64,000 nt of DNA, taken from positions 92,640,001 through 92,704,000 of the forward strand of contig CM027383.1 in NCBI GenBank assembly GCA_015680905.1, in the 5' to 3' direction. Source of the DNA: Coptis chinensis (taxonomy: Eukaryota; Streptophyta; Magnoliopsida; Ranunculales; Ranunculaceae). The position numbers and the translations under genes are program-made. The notes under the pieces are model-generated. The model worked only from the letters and a program-made list of their open reading frames with translations, made no database searches and was not told the origin of the DNA. Shown here piece after piece: positions 33,467 through 45,483 of this stretch (position 1 is the first letter of the stretch; every line of letters begins with the position of its first letter).

Positions 33467-34994
33467 ATGCCCGACGAAGGAGAGACTCCTCTCTCTGACT
33501 TCTACAAAGCCTTGAGCGATAGCCCCAAATCTTGCATCGTTCTAGCAGACCCAGTGGGGGATTTCCGAATTCCCTCAAATATTTTTAATTTGTTACCCGT
33601 TTTTCATGGTTTAGACCATGAAAAACCTTATCAGCACATGCGTAGGATTGAACAAGTCATAACAACATTCCACTATCCTACGGTTGGTGCGGAACAAATT
33701 AAACTGAGGGTATTCCCTTTCACCTTAGCCGATAAGGCGGCGTTGTGGTTAACTGCCCAAACGCCTAATTCTGTGGACTCGTGGGCTAAACTTGTTCAGC
33801 TATTTATGGAACATTTTTACCCACCCCTAAAGACGGATGAGATGCTTTCCAAGATTCATTTCTTTCGACAAAATCCTCATGAATCATTTTCAGAGGCTTG
33901 GAATCGCTTTCACCGATCTCCTTATAGAGTGTCCACATCATAACCTAGCTTAAAGACACGTTAGTTCGCGGCCTTTTTCAAAGGACTTCTACACCACCAT
34001 AAAGAAGTCCTTGACATAATGAATGGGGGTAGTTTCCTAAGTAAAGGAGCCTCGAGGCTTATAAATTTTTAGAGGATCAAACTAAGCTTTAAATAACAAC
34101 TGGGGTAGTGACGATATCCACCGCTAGCTAGTTCTTCTAATACAGTTAAGGCCGCAGTATGTTTGAAATTAAACACGATCACGAGCTTAAAACTCTAATC
34201 GAATCACTCACTAAAAAGGTAGATGCCATTTTGTTCAACAAAAGCCTATCCCCGTCATGAATGTAAATTCAAAGTTTTTGAGTCCTCAAAGATCCCGACT
34301 CCCATCGTCCCTATAGCCTATGAACAGGCTTGTTCCATTAATAGTGAACCTAACGCCCTTTGAGACAAAATCCCAACTTCGGTTGGAGAAATAACCAACA
34401 CGCCACACCTCCGTGGTACAATAATCAATATGTTAGGCCAACGCAGTTTTATCCAAGCTCCACCACGACAAGGGCAGTGGTCAGGTAATTTTAATAATTA
34501 TAACAACCAAGTGCAACCTCGACAAGGTCAAGAAAGTTATAATAATTATAATGCTAATAGAGGTATCGTTTCGGTAAATAATAACTATCAAAATCCGCCC
34601 ATAAATAATTCACAAGAGATAGTTCCAGTCACACCACCCGTGACTACTACACCCACACAACCGGATCGCCTTGACACCTTCATACAAGTGAGCCAAAAAA
34701 CTTTTCCAAACCATGGCTCAATCTAACCAACAGCTTCTACAATCCGTTAATAATTTAAGCCAACAGTTAGCCCAAGATAAAGCCCAACCCAAAGGTGTGT
34801 TTCCAGGTCACACAATACCTAATCTTAAAACAACAAACACAGCCTTTGAGGTAACCGATAATACTAGTAATGAATATGAAAATGTAGGTGAGCTAAATGC
34901 CATCACCACTCTCCGCTCGGGCAGAGTGGTTGATAATAAAGTAACTATGCCTATAGTTACCCCACCAAGAGCCCCTACACCGCTATTTTACTAG
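33467..34994 (+). pseudogene. Athila gag (nested copy, broken)
   Basis: The start MPDEGETPLSDFYKALSDSP matches the other two gag copies. The conserved core reads FRIPSNIFNLLPVFHGLDHE and LRVFPFTLADKAALWLTAQT, then FFRQNPHESFSEAWNRF, where a frameshift ends the first frame at 33943. Asn/Gln-rich sequence follows (34430-34726), then QLAQDKAQPKGVFPGHTIPN. The CCHC knuckle region is too degraded to read. Gag forms the particle shell. Confidence 0.88.
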
Positions 34995-35134
34995 ATACCA
35001 AATAGAACCCAAGAGCCTACTACCGTAGAGGTACCCGCCATAACACAACCTAAGAAACGAAAGCCACGGTCAAACATCCAGGTGATACCATTGCTAAATA
35101 TTGACAGAAACCACCGTTTCCACAAAAATTAGCC

Positions 35135-35966
35135 ATGTTAACTAGGGATACAAATTATGAGGAGATTAGGGACATTTTCAAGAATCTAACTATAAACCTT
35201 CCCTTCCTCGAAGCTATTAAAAAGCTACCACACCATGCTAAGTTTCTTAAAGAGTTGTGTACTACTAGGCGTAAGACAAATATACCAAAAGACGCCTATT
35301 TAACAGAACAATTCCCAACTCTATCTGAACATAACTGAATTGTTAAGTACAAGGACCCTGGTCGTCCTACTGTACAATGCACCTTAGGAGATTCCTATAC
35401 GACGACCGTGTTATTAGACCTGGGGGCTAGTGTTAACTTACTGCCGTTTTATTTGTATAAACAAATAGGTCTAGAGTATCCTAAGGGTGTGGTTGAAAAT
35501 GTGCTGGTAAAAATTCAGGATTTCTACTATCCGGCTGATTTTGTCATCCTCGATACAGAAGTCGCTAACCACTCGTCCCCGATCATCTTAGGGCGCCCTT
35601 TCCCCGGCAACCGCCAATGCTACCTTGATAAATTGTCACGATGGTTTGATGTCCATGTCTTTTGGCCATCTTGCTGTTGAAGTAAATGTTTTTAAAACAA
35701 AGACACATTTACCCGATTCGTCTATGGATGGAGAGGTTAGCATGATCGAGAGCTTCACTCGAGATTATTTCAACAACACGTTCCCCGATAATCATATGCC
35801 CAAATTTCTTTCCTTTGGAAGTTCAGACTCCAACATTTTCATCCCTACACTAGTCGATACACATATTATGGATGAGGACGAGATAGATGACTTTCTTAAA
35901 GATATAGAGGACTACCATAGTAATGTGAATATGACCTATCTAGATGAGGAATTGATGAGTTTTTAG
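35135..35966 (+). pseudogene. Athila protease region (nested copy)
   Basis: The upstream linker has KNLTINLPFLEAIKKLPHHA and KFLKELCTTRRKTNIPKDAY. A stop then precedes the aspartic protease core VLLDLGASVNLLPFYLYKQI (active-site Asp present; Athila uses D-L-G-A-S). ILGRPFPGNRQ is followed by a frameshift. The frame ends MTYLDEELMSF at 35966. Directly after this, where RT should start, pol is missing. Confidence 0.85.
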
Positions 35967-36560
35967 AAGCGGTGATGATTCACCCTATCAAGAACTACTT
36001 TGCACAACATCTACCTCGACTCCCTCCTTCCACCCTTTCAAAGGAATCTCGAGTTTGCACTCGATCCTTTTTTTGTTTTTCCTGTGCTTCATAATTTTTA
36101 AATCCACCTAGTAAACAAATACTGCTTGTAAGGACAAACCATTTGACACCTTCATTTTCAGACTTGAGACAGTCCCTACCTACACCATGAATAAGTTTTG
36201 TGCTAAACCCACATCCTCATTGTTTACATGCTTTCCTTCTACAACTTATCCATATCCACCATATCTTCCACAACCATTCACTTTTCCACACTTATTCACT
36301 AGGACACCCTCTCGTTCAAAAATGAAAAAGAATGTGAATGCTAGGTTTTGTTATAGGTCTATCCGACTTCGCTTTCAGTTCACTAAGTTGCGTCATAGGA
36401 AATCTTGGTGCTTGATTGTGTTTGGATATGTTTTCTGTGATATTTATTTATGGAATGATCCCCAACTATTTCGGTTGTTGATATATGATAAACTGCATGT
36501 TCATACATATGTTTAGATTAAGTTTCGAGTATCTGACTATAAATGACTCAATTTTTTGTG
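35967..36560 (+). other. Junction region replacing pol in the nested Athila
   Basis: No RT, RNase H or integrase similarity. The ORF at 36187-36516 has no recognisable domain. At about 36560 the sequence rejoins Athila 3' DNA (GTGAGTGCACCATTAAGG) shared with 61030 and with 28990-29010 on the minus strand. Roughly 3 kb of pol is absent relative to the last element. Confidence 0.7.
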
Positions 36561-36890
36561 TTTGGTGCATTTCCTTTCATTTTCATATATTGGTGAGTGC
36601 ACCATTAAGGTAACCGGGCCCTCCCTATGGAGTGTGTGGCTGTAAGTACCGGATCCTAAGTCCACGTTTAACATAATTCACGTTTTCCACTCTTGCATGT
36701 TTTCTCGGATTTTTGAGTCATGTTTCTCTATGGGGTGAATTATGTCTTTCTTGCTCATTGTTTTTCCTTATTAAAATATATATATATATATATATAAAAG
36801 AATAAACATAGTAATCTAGGAAGTCTCGGGAATCTGACTTTAAAAGACCCAATTAAAAAAACAAATTTTCTAAACTCTGTTGTAAAAAAT

Positions 36891-36908
36891 TTGTTTGGGG
36901 GTGGGGTG
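36891..36908 (+). other. PPT-like motif before ORF1 (nested Athila)
   Basis: TTGTTTGGGGGTGGGGTG, preceded by CTCTGTTGTAAAAAA, the same context as at 61480. Confidence 0.75.
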
Positions 36909-37587
36909 TTTGTGTTTCCGTCCTAAAATGTTTTATGTCCCATTAGAGTTGCTTAGGCCATTTAATTGTATTTCGATTCGGGTTGACATATTCTATGAAT
37001 TTATAGTTCATTCGTTCGCATAACTTATGTCATGCACGCACTTCGAGACGTTTTCCACTATCTTATATGTCATCCACGGTCGGAATAAAGTGTTTTATGG
37101 ATCATTGGATTGGAAATTTTCTCCTGAACATTTCCATATCTCATTCGCAAAAATTGGACCGGTAACGAAACGGCAATATTAGTTTGAAGTGGCGCGAAAA
37201 ATCGGGAAATTAGAAAATTTCGAATTGGGCTTGGGCCCAACTCGCTACAAGACCAAGCTGCAAGCAGACCCGCCCTCCTCCACCAACAGTCGCCCTTCAT
37301 CTTCTCAAATCGCCATTATCAAACAATAACCAAAAATTCAAAACCTAAAACCAAAAATTAAAAAAGAAACCTAATTAAACCCACGGCCACATTCAAATCA
37401 AGTTCAAATCTTCTCTAAAACCAAACCACCACCAAATCCACCAACTTACATCACTAAAAACCACCGAAAATTACAAAAATTCAAGCTGCCGCGGCCACCA
37501 CCGCCACCACCACTGTTTGTTTCATTCGGTTGACTTACATTCCAACCCCACGCCCATTTAAACCCCCACTACATTCCAAACACTCCA

Positions 37588-38735
37588 ATGGCTCAACAAC
37601 GCCGAATTTTGCGAGCAAGCATTTATCGGCGACCACTTCGCTACCGCTTTACGGTGACGAAATGATTAGTAGAGACTGGAATAGCTTATGGTACTCGACC
37701 CGAAGCCTTTACCACGAAGACTTAGTCCGACGGTTTTACAAACACGCAGGGAGTCGGAGGGTAGTAAATTTTTGTTATGGTGGCGAAGAGGAGGAAGGAA
37801 GTAATCATTGGTTGTTGTTATCGAGATTCTAGGCATTCCGCCTAGAATCCATCCGATGCTACGCTACAGAGTCCCAATATAATGGGGTAGAGCCGTTGAT
37901 GAACGTGGCGATTATCGAAGGGAACTACAATGCGAGCTCGATTGTGTTCGCATGCATCCCTCGAAACCAACCACCGGGTCAGAGCTCGATGGATTGGTCT
38001 AACGCCCTAGGAAAGGAGAAGGTCACCGACATCGATCGAATCGCCTCCACATTTTATGGATACTCCGTGAGCAGAATACGAAGTTTTGTATATTGGAGTT
38101 TATGCTTAACATGATTAGGGGAGTAGGGAAGTCTATTGCACCTCTCCCCGCGGTTGATAACCAAGATCATCTTTGAAGTTGAGAGCATCTCCCGCCTGCC
38201 CGATAAGATTTACCTCACCCCGCACCAAATCCTCGTATCTATAAGGATTGTGTCCAACGAAGTTTGGAGGTTGCCCGAGGATAGGGAAGAGGATGAGGAG
38301 GATGGTGGAAATGAGAATGCCCTCGGATGATGAGGAGGACTTGACTTGTTTTGATGTCGATGCCTTGGAGAGGTGTTGGTCGATGCGTAACGCATGGCCA
38401 GAATTCATCGTGGCATACGCGCTCACTCAACACTATATGCGAAGACCTCCGCACTCGATAGGCTACTATCCATCATAACTTCGAGATCCGATCCCGGAGG
38501 ACGAGTGGTGGAACAGATGAGGATCGAGCTAGAAGCTCGCCAGCCCGGCCGACATGCTTGCAGACGATTCCCACCTCACGGGATTCTCTTTCGAGGACAC
38601 ACCATCGAGGCACGAAGCGCCGCCGCTGAAAGATTTAATGGTGCTGGCCTGATCGGAGCTCGGGGAGCCATCTCCCCGAGTGTGTGCTCTCCGCTATCGC
38701 GACCGAAGTGGTTAGGGGATAGTATAGCTTGAAGT
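37588..38735 (+). pseudogene. Athila 3' ORF1, unknown function (nested copy)
   Basis: The start MAQQRRILRA aligns with MAQRRRILPE of the last element. After a frameshift it reads LPLYGDEMISRDWNSLWYST and YHEDLVRRFYKHAG. Later pieces in other frames correspond to the ACFDANALERC and HNFETRAQ parts of the 62182 homologue. It has many indels. Overlapping frames at 38133-38732 are by-products of this decay. Confidence 0.75.
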
Positions 38736-38885
38736 TTTGTAGTTTTATTATTGTTAGTTATTTTAATGTAAGTTTTAATTCCGTAATTTGGATTTTGTAG
38801 TAAAAGGGCATTTAATGCCAATATTAATATAATGTCGTTATTTTCATTGTGCGTGGTTATTTAATGTTGATCCCACCTTCCCAAA

Positions 38886-38901
38886 TTGTTTGGGGGTAGT
38901 G
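38886..38901 (+). other. PPT-like motif between ORF1 and ORF2 (nested Athila)
   Basis: TTGTTTGGGGGTAGTG, preceded by CCCACCTTCCCAAA; the identical context CCCACCTTCCCGAA occurs at 63421. Confidence 0.75.
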
Positions 38902-39344
38902 TTATCTATTCCAGCATGATTTTTATATGACCCTCGTTTTAGAAGTTATTGCGGAGCCAAGGTGAAAATATGGTCGTTTAGGCATATCTATGAATAAGTA
39001 TCATGGTAGGATGAAATCTTGATAAAATAGGTAGATTCTATCCTAAATTCAACCTAAAAGATACTAGGTTTGTTTTAGAATCAAGAAAATGAGTTGTTTC
39101 CGTTTTCGGGGTTTGGAAATTTTAGTATTTCCGGAAACTGCCGTAAAATTTTTTTGGCAACTTCCCGATCCATTTTAGCAACTTAAAACCTATATAAACT
39201 TCATTCATTCTATACTCACAACCCACACTACACCTAACTTCCATCACTCACCTTTCACTCCCACGTTTCCCACGTTTCGCCTCATTTTTCGATCTTCAAG
39301 ATTCGGGCGACACTGCTTCCCGCAGGAGAGCGACTCGCCTTACA

Positions 39345-40465
39345 CATTTGTCAATTTTGTACAGAGCGACTTCGCGCACCAAGGTGAGTGCGCGAAGGCC
39401 AAACACTGGAATTCCAAATCATCAGAGCGCTTTTCGCCAAGTGGAGCGCTTCTCCGACCGACTTCGTGGACCAGAAAAATTTCAGTTTTTCGCGGGTTGT
39501 TCCCGGTCATTTGCAGCTATTCCAGAGTGTAATTTTGAGATGACATCTCCTACATTGATACCGAACAGTCTTTCGAAGATTTGTTCCAAAGCACTACTTA
39601 TGGTGCTTGGTTTTATTTATCACATACGTTGGTGGGAACCGCTTTTATGGTAAGACCAAATGCACTTTATTCTCCAACACTAGCATCTTATTTTTACGAT
39701 AACTGCATTTTCTTTGAGAGACCGGATGGAGAACAAGTGTTCTCCATCAACATGATGATGAACCAATGGAAATTACCGTGTTCTTGCTAGCATTTGTTCT
39801 TGGACTTGCTATGCCTTTGAAATACAAGACCCATGGTGCTATTGGGTAGATAATATGTATGTCTACACTTATGAGTTTTTGCATGAGTCCTATGGGGTAG
39901 GCATTTTCTGTATCGAGGACCAAGGGGAATATAACGTCGCCTTTGGTAGCCTGTCCATGAACATAGGAACTGTTATGTTTTGGATCATGCTAAATATTTT
40001 GGGGAATGGCGTTTTTCTTTCCGTGAATGATGCCACTTGCGCCGTCTTCCTTGCTTTTAGCCACTCGGGACGTATGTGCCATGACCTTCCCCGAACCTTG
40101 ATATCTAGTTTAGCACGAGCCCATAGCATGAGGCATAAGTATCTTCTTATGCCTGTTCTAATTTCCTATATTATGTTATGTTTCTTTCCTATTTTTTGTA
40201 CACGTTTCACGGATTAGATTACGGCCGATTAATCGTATGACCCACCAATAGTATTATTCGATCTTTCCCATAATGACTTGGCAAGGGGTGGAGGATACAA
40301 CCTCATCAGGTTGCACCTTACACCCCGTCAGACCAAGTGGCGTTTAATAGGTTAGCAATAATAGATGATAAATGGCGGGAAGCCTAGCAAATTATCATGG
40401 CATGGCAGGACGCGAGGGAACCTCACTTCTTTATAGAAGAAGATGATGAGCAGGATGATGAATAA
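39345..40465 (+). pseudogene. Athila 3' ORF2, unknown function (nested copy)
   Basis: It shares LYSPTLASYFYDNCIFFERP, DGEQVFSI, YTYEFLHESYGVGIFCIEDQ, FGSLSMNIGTVMFW and MRHKYLLMPV with the outer copy, and ends near an acidic stretch encoded at about 40430-40465. Frameshifts occur near 39650, 39780 and 40217. Its leader (39300-39480) is rich in GAGCG...CGC modules. Confidence 0.72.
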
Positions 40466-40694
40466 GCGGGAGATAAGGTAAGTTTTAATTCTAGTTAGTG
40501 TCTGCTTATGTCCCAAGCAATTTGATTCTTGTTAACCCTATAATGGGTGGAACTCTTATAGAGTTGAGTCAGTTTTTATTTCCTATATTAGTACGTTCTA
40601 ACTTTGTTTTGCAGATGTTCTTGAATTTCACGCGCTTCAATGGTATTTTTTTCTACCCTCTTTATTTAAATGCTTTGAGGACAAAACATGCTTC

Positions 40695-40707
40695 TTGTTT
40701 GGGGGCA
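40695..40707 (+). other. PPT-like motif after ORF2 (nested Athila)
   Basis: TTGTTTGGGGGCA, preceded by TTTGAGGACAAAACATGCTT, closely matching the sequence before the functional PPT at 42271. Confidence 0.7.
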
Positions 40708-42270
40708 TAGAAAACACGTGTAATTAAGGCATCCGCTAGGATATAAATATGTATAATATGCATTTGTTTTCTAGTTAAAATTTCAAAAATTCAAAAATAT
40801 AAATAAATAAGTTCATGCTATACACTTAGGAATATTGGTATTGTTTTCCTTCTCTATGCTCTTAATAATCTAAAAGTCTCAATGTAGCTTTTGCATTAGA
40901 ATAATTTTTAGAAACTTAGGTTAATATGTAGGTAATAATCTTTGCATCTATCTATAAATATATTACATGAGTATCTATGATTGTTAGCAAATAAGTTTAT
41001 GAAATCTAGGCTAGAGTACTTATTATACAAATCTGTGGAGAATATAGCCTAAAAGCCTTATATGAAATTAAAACATTTGAGAAATGACACAAGGGAGAAG
41101 TAAAATCTGGATAGAGAAATCACATGTCCACTTACTTGATCACTATGTCATATCCTAAGCGAGAATTTAGGCCCTCTTTGGATTGATATAGCCATAAATT
41201 CAAACCTATGAATTATTTTTCGCTAGTCACCCCTCTGAGCCTTTCTTTAGCCTTCCATAAACCACAAATCCTTTACCCTGTTACAAAGAAAAACAAAATA
41301 AAAAATTCAGCCTACCCAATTTAGATAAGTCTGAGAATAGAATGAGGAAGAAAGAAGAAGAGAAAAACCTGTGTAAACAAAAGTTAGTTAATTGCTTCAG
41401 AAAATAAAGAAAAGAAGTTTCCATCCAAAGAAAAGAAAAATAGAAATAGAAATAAAATAAAAACTCCAAAAAAAATAGCATAAAAGGAGTCAAAAGCCAA
41501 AGAAAAAGAAAAAAAAAATATGGCTAAGGATGGAAACAAAGTGTAGAAGCAAAAAGTAAATAACAAGGTTTTCTCTAGTTACATAATATGAAGACTCTAT
41601 TATCTCGGACTTGTCTTTTTGAATATCCATTTCCTTCCTTCTTAAACCATCTCCTAATCCCCGCAACACACCTAATAAAGACCTCTAGCTCAATTAGGAA
41701 TAGGTAAGTGTGATAGTAAGTGGCAGATGTGTTTGATCCACTCCGGCTTCCTTGTTGTCATTGAGATTGTAAGGTAAAGTGTGCCCACTGCACACTGGAG
41801 TAGCAAAACTTGAGTGGAAAAATTAGAGTGTTGTATCTTGACTATTATTGTGAGAACCTACTTAAGGACGCTATCCCGAGTTTCAGAAACTTAACCACGC
41901 TAGGCATTTCATAGTATTACTCATTGTATATATGTTTATTGTAGATGATTGATTATTATGCATATATTAGCTTAGGTTTTGACTTGATTACTCTATATGC
42001 ATTGCTAGTGAGAGGTATAGTTAATTTAGAGCATGAATAAGGAAACAATAGTTTTATTTCTTAGTCGTTGTAGTATAGATGAAGTTTGTGAGTACTTTCA
42101 CTGGAAAACTCTCACGAGGCTATAAATCGTCCACTAGGGAATTCCTAGTGGTTTAAGGCCTTGTTGCATATAGTTAATGCAATCGCACTCAGCGAAACGA
42201 TAGTAGATAAAACTCTATTTTTGGTCACTTATTCTAATTTCTCATCTTTGCTTGAGAACAAGCAAAATGC
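40708..42270 (+). other. Noncoding 3' region of the nested Athila
   Basis: Includes an A-rich tract (41280-41540). The 3' half is duplicated at 44728-45483. No coding frame on the element strand. Confidence 0.6.
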
Positions 42271-42285
42271 TGTTTGGGGGTGGTT
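42271..42285 (+). other. Polypurine tract before LTR2
   Basis: TGTTTGGGGGTGGTT abuts LTR2. It is preceded by GCTTGAGAACAAGCAAAATG. Confidence 0.85.
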
Positions 42286-43910
42286 TGATAAGAGCCCAAA
42301 ACTGTAGTTTTAACCCTGTAACAGTCATACTTTTAGACCAATTATATGAGTAATAATTAAGAGTTAATACTGATTACGTGTTTTTATGTATTTCAGGCTT
42401 CAAAGTCCATTATGTGCAGAAATGAGCCACTTTAGCGAGATAAAGGAGCAAAGGTCGGTTGCTAAGGAGTTCTGTTATTAAAGGCCAAGATTCAAGAAGA
42501 CAAAGCCTTTCTAAAGCCCGGTCAAAAGCTGAAAAGTCGACGCGGGCAGAAACATCACACAAAGTCAGCAGAACTTCCAAAGGCCGTATCTTTGGACTCA
42601 GACCTCGGAATGGGGCCTACCTTATGTCAAAACGACTGGCTCGGAAAGAGCTTTCCAATGGTCTAAGCCTTGATCCAATCAGAGGAGCAGAAGCGGACGA
42701 AAAGTCTGTTAAAGCCAACTGCAGCTGAAGAGGTTTTTTTGGACTGAAAGAATTGGGTTTTGGGCCTGATTCTCTGGCCCAAAACATGGATCCAAGCCCA
42801 TGCACGATTTTTGGATCTGAAAATATAAAAAACCAAAGCTTAGCTCTTTGTTAGGATAGCTAGTTAGACCTAAAACTATAGATAATTCTAGATCTAGTTT
42901 TCATTTAAAATTAAGTTTAGTTTAATTTCAATTATTGTTCTAGATTAATCTTTAGAACCATTGTTCTTCATTAGTTTGATATATAAAATAGCTAGTTTGT
43001 CAATTTCGATTCTTGTCATTTACAATTGTTTAGATCTAAATTCCTTTATTACGTAGATAGCTAGACCTAGATTAGTTAGATTATTAATTTAGTATTTGAA
43101 TCATTGTTTTATTATTCATTAGATTAATAAAATAGTGTTCTCCATAATCTAGTTTCATTTCCATTGATTGTTTAGTTTCAATTCGTAGATTCAATTATTT
43201 GTCAGTATTAGTTTAATTAAATTATTGCATGAGTAGTTTTGAATTGAGTTTAAACAAGTAAAGTTCAAATCTTTATATCATGTCTTTTTTGAATTCCATT
43301 GGGAATGATAGCGTGATGATTCTCGGCTAAACCTCCATTTGAAGGGGTTGAGAAGCCTTGATGAAAGCTTGATCCCGATTATCGTAGAGTCGTCGTAATT
43401 TCCTTTCCACTCTAGAAATGATTAGTTCACCATGAGAATGGGTGTAATCGTTCACATGCTAGTTATGAATTGGTAGAAATGCCATGTGTAATTAGGGATT
43501 AGGAGTAACCAGATTGTTCTGCGGAGTAGTTCAATTCGGATTACGACGATTCGTCGTTAGTAGGTTTAAGTCGAGTTAAGGTGGAATCAATCCCCCTCAA
43601 CTCCTTATCATAGAATCGTCGTAGCATTCCCATAGTTGTTCTAATAGTCGACTAGTTGCATCTTGTGGGTAGTTGCATCGTAGTCTAGTTGCCATTTCGT
43701 AAATCTCTCATTAGTTAGAGTAGAGTAATTAGACTAGAAAACACAGCATGCGGAAGGACTAGGAGTGGAATGAATCATCTACTCCACTATATCTCAATAG
43801 GATTGAGAGTAGAAATATTTGATAAATTAGGCACGTAATAAGTTTTAGTTTACTTACGTTTTGAGTTTCATCGTTCATTTTGTAGGTAAATTATCTTTTA
43901 TGTTTTATCA
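42286..43910 (+). repeat. LTR2 of the nested Athila (1625 bp)
   Basis: It starts TGATAAGAGCCCAAAACTGT and ends TGTTTTATCA. Relative to LTR1 and LTR3 it lacks about 130 bp near 43080. The right flank is GAGAG, not matching the left edge of the cluster. Confidence 0.93.
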
Positions 43911-44727
43911 GAGAGGGAGAGCCAAAGGAGGCAACCTATTTCTGGAGTGAGAACGGCTGGAGGAGCTACTGATAGCCGTTCTACTTCTAGACATTTTGAG
44001 GGGGGTGATGGTGACTGAGCTGGTCGAGGTGTAGATGGAAGTGCTGGTGGAAGTGGTGATGCTCCTGCTCCATTATGGAGGCCTCAGCTGAAGAGGCGTT
44101 TCTGAGATAGCTGAGTCTGAGGGGGTGAAGAAGACCCGAACTGAGTCTGAGGAACGACCTGGTGTGGGGGAAGGTCGTACTTCTTCAGGTCAGGCTCCTT
44201 TGAAGAAGATGAATCTTAAGGAGTTGGCTATTGATGTGGGGGTGGCTGATGCTCGGGATAAGAAGAAGGCTAATGAGATCGAGCCAGCTGCCCAAAAGTG
44301 CAAGTGGTCGGGGAGTGCGGCCCCAAGTGACAAGGCTGCTGAGTCTGAAGTCCTGGATAGGCTGGTCACCTACTACGACCCAATCAGTGGATTGACAAAG
44401 CTGGTGAAGAATAGAGACTGCAACTTCAAGTCTTCACTAGTTGTTGGACGACTGCTGCAGAGTATTGCCTTGGATGGAGATAGGCACCAGCTGGAGACTA
44501 TGAACAACTTGGAGGCGAACCTTAAAGATATGGATCGCTCCATTTGCTTTGTAAGTGTCCCTCCGATCTGAGCTTTTGTTTTGTACTTTGATTTATTGCT
44601 TTGTGACTTATTTTGTTGGTTGTCATTAGGTCCTAGCCATGTATAGGAAGTTTAAGGAGATGACAACTATCTCCGACCTATACAAGGAGCTGGATGCTGC
44701 CAAGGAGGCCTATGACAAGCTACTGGA
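43911..44727 (+). pseudogene. Captured coding fragment with an intron, unidentified
   Basis: This segment is markedly more GC-rich than its surroundings. An open frame covers 44125-44550 (about 142 codons): LKKMNLKELAIDVGVADARD, KLVKNRDCNFKSSLVVGRLL, LETMNNLEANLKDMDRSICF. A canonical GT-AG intron at 44551-44629 (79 bp, phase 0) is followed by VLAMYRKFKEMTTISDLYKE and LDAAKEAYDKLLE, a helical, probably coiled-coil segment. The sequence then passes directly into Athila DNA at 44728. It is absent from the other Athila copies. I do not recognise the protein; it could be a host gene piece or the ORF of another transposon. Both ends are truncated. Confidence 0.7.
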
Positions 44728-45483
44728 AACAAAGTGTAGAAGCAAAAGTAAATAACAAGGTTTTCTCTAGTTACATAATATGAAGACTCTATTATCTCAG
44801 ACTTGTCCTTTTTGAATATCCATTTCCTTCCTTCTTAAACAATCTCCTAATCCCCGCAACACCTAATAAAGACTTCTAGCTCAATTAGGAATAGGTTAGT
44901 GTGATAATAAGTGGCAGATGTGTTTGATCGACTCCGGCTTCCTTGTTGTCATTGAGATTGTAAGGTAAAGTGTGCCCATCGCATTAATCGGAGTAGCAAA
45001 ACTTGAGTGGAAAAATCGAGTGTTGTATTTTGACTATTATTGTGAGAACCTACTTAAGGACGCTTATCCCGAAGTTTGAGAAATGAACACGCTAGGCATT
45101 TCATAGTATTACTCATTGTATATATATGTTTATTGTAGATGATTGATTATTATGCATATATTAGCTTAGGTTTTGACTTAATTACTCTGTATGCATTGCT
45201 AGTGAGAGGTATAGTTAATTTAGAGCATGAATAAGGAAACAATAGTTTTATTTCTTAGTGGATTTGTAGTATAGATGAAGTTTGTGAGTACCTTCATTTT
45301 GGAAAACTCTCACGAGGCTATAACTCGGCCCACTAGGGAATTTCTAGTGGTTTAAGGCCTTGTTGCAAGATATGGTTAATGCAATCACACTCAAGTAAAC
45401 GAGTAGATAGAACTCTATTTTGGTCACTTATTCTAATTTCTCATCTTTGCTTGAGGACAAGCAAAATGCTGTTTGGGGTGGTT
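44728..45483 (+). repeat. Second copy of the Athila pre-LTR region
   Basis: It begins GAAACAAAGTGTAGAAGC, matching 41536 onward, and runs to the PPT (TTTGGGGTGGTT) before LTR3. The copies differ by small indels and substitutions. The left break falls inside the noncoding region, adjacent to the captured fragment. Confidence 0.88.

Noticed and set aside
38133-38732. Several overlapping 60-110 codon frames on both strands
   Set aside because: They are by-products of the frameshifted ORF1 of the nested Athila, higher in GC and therefore poor in stops.
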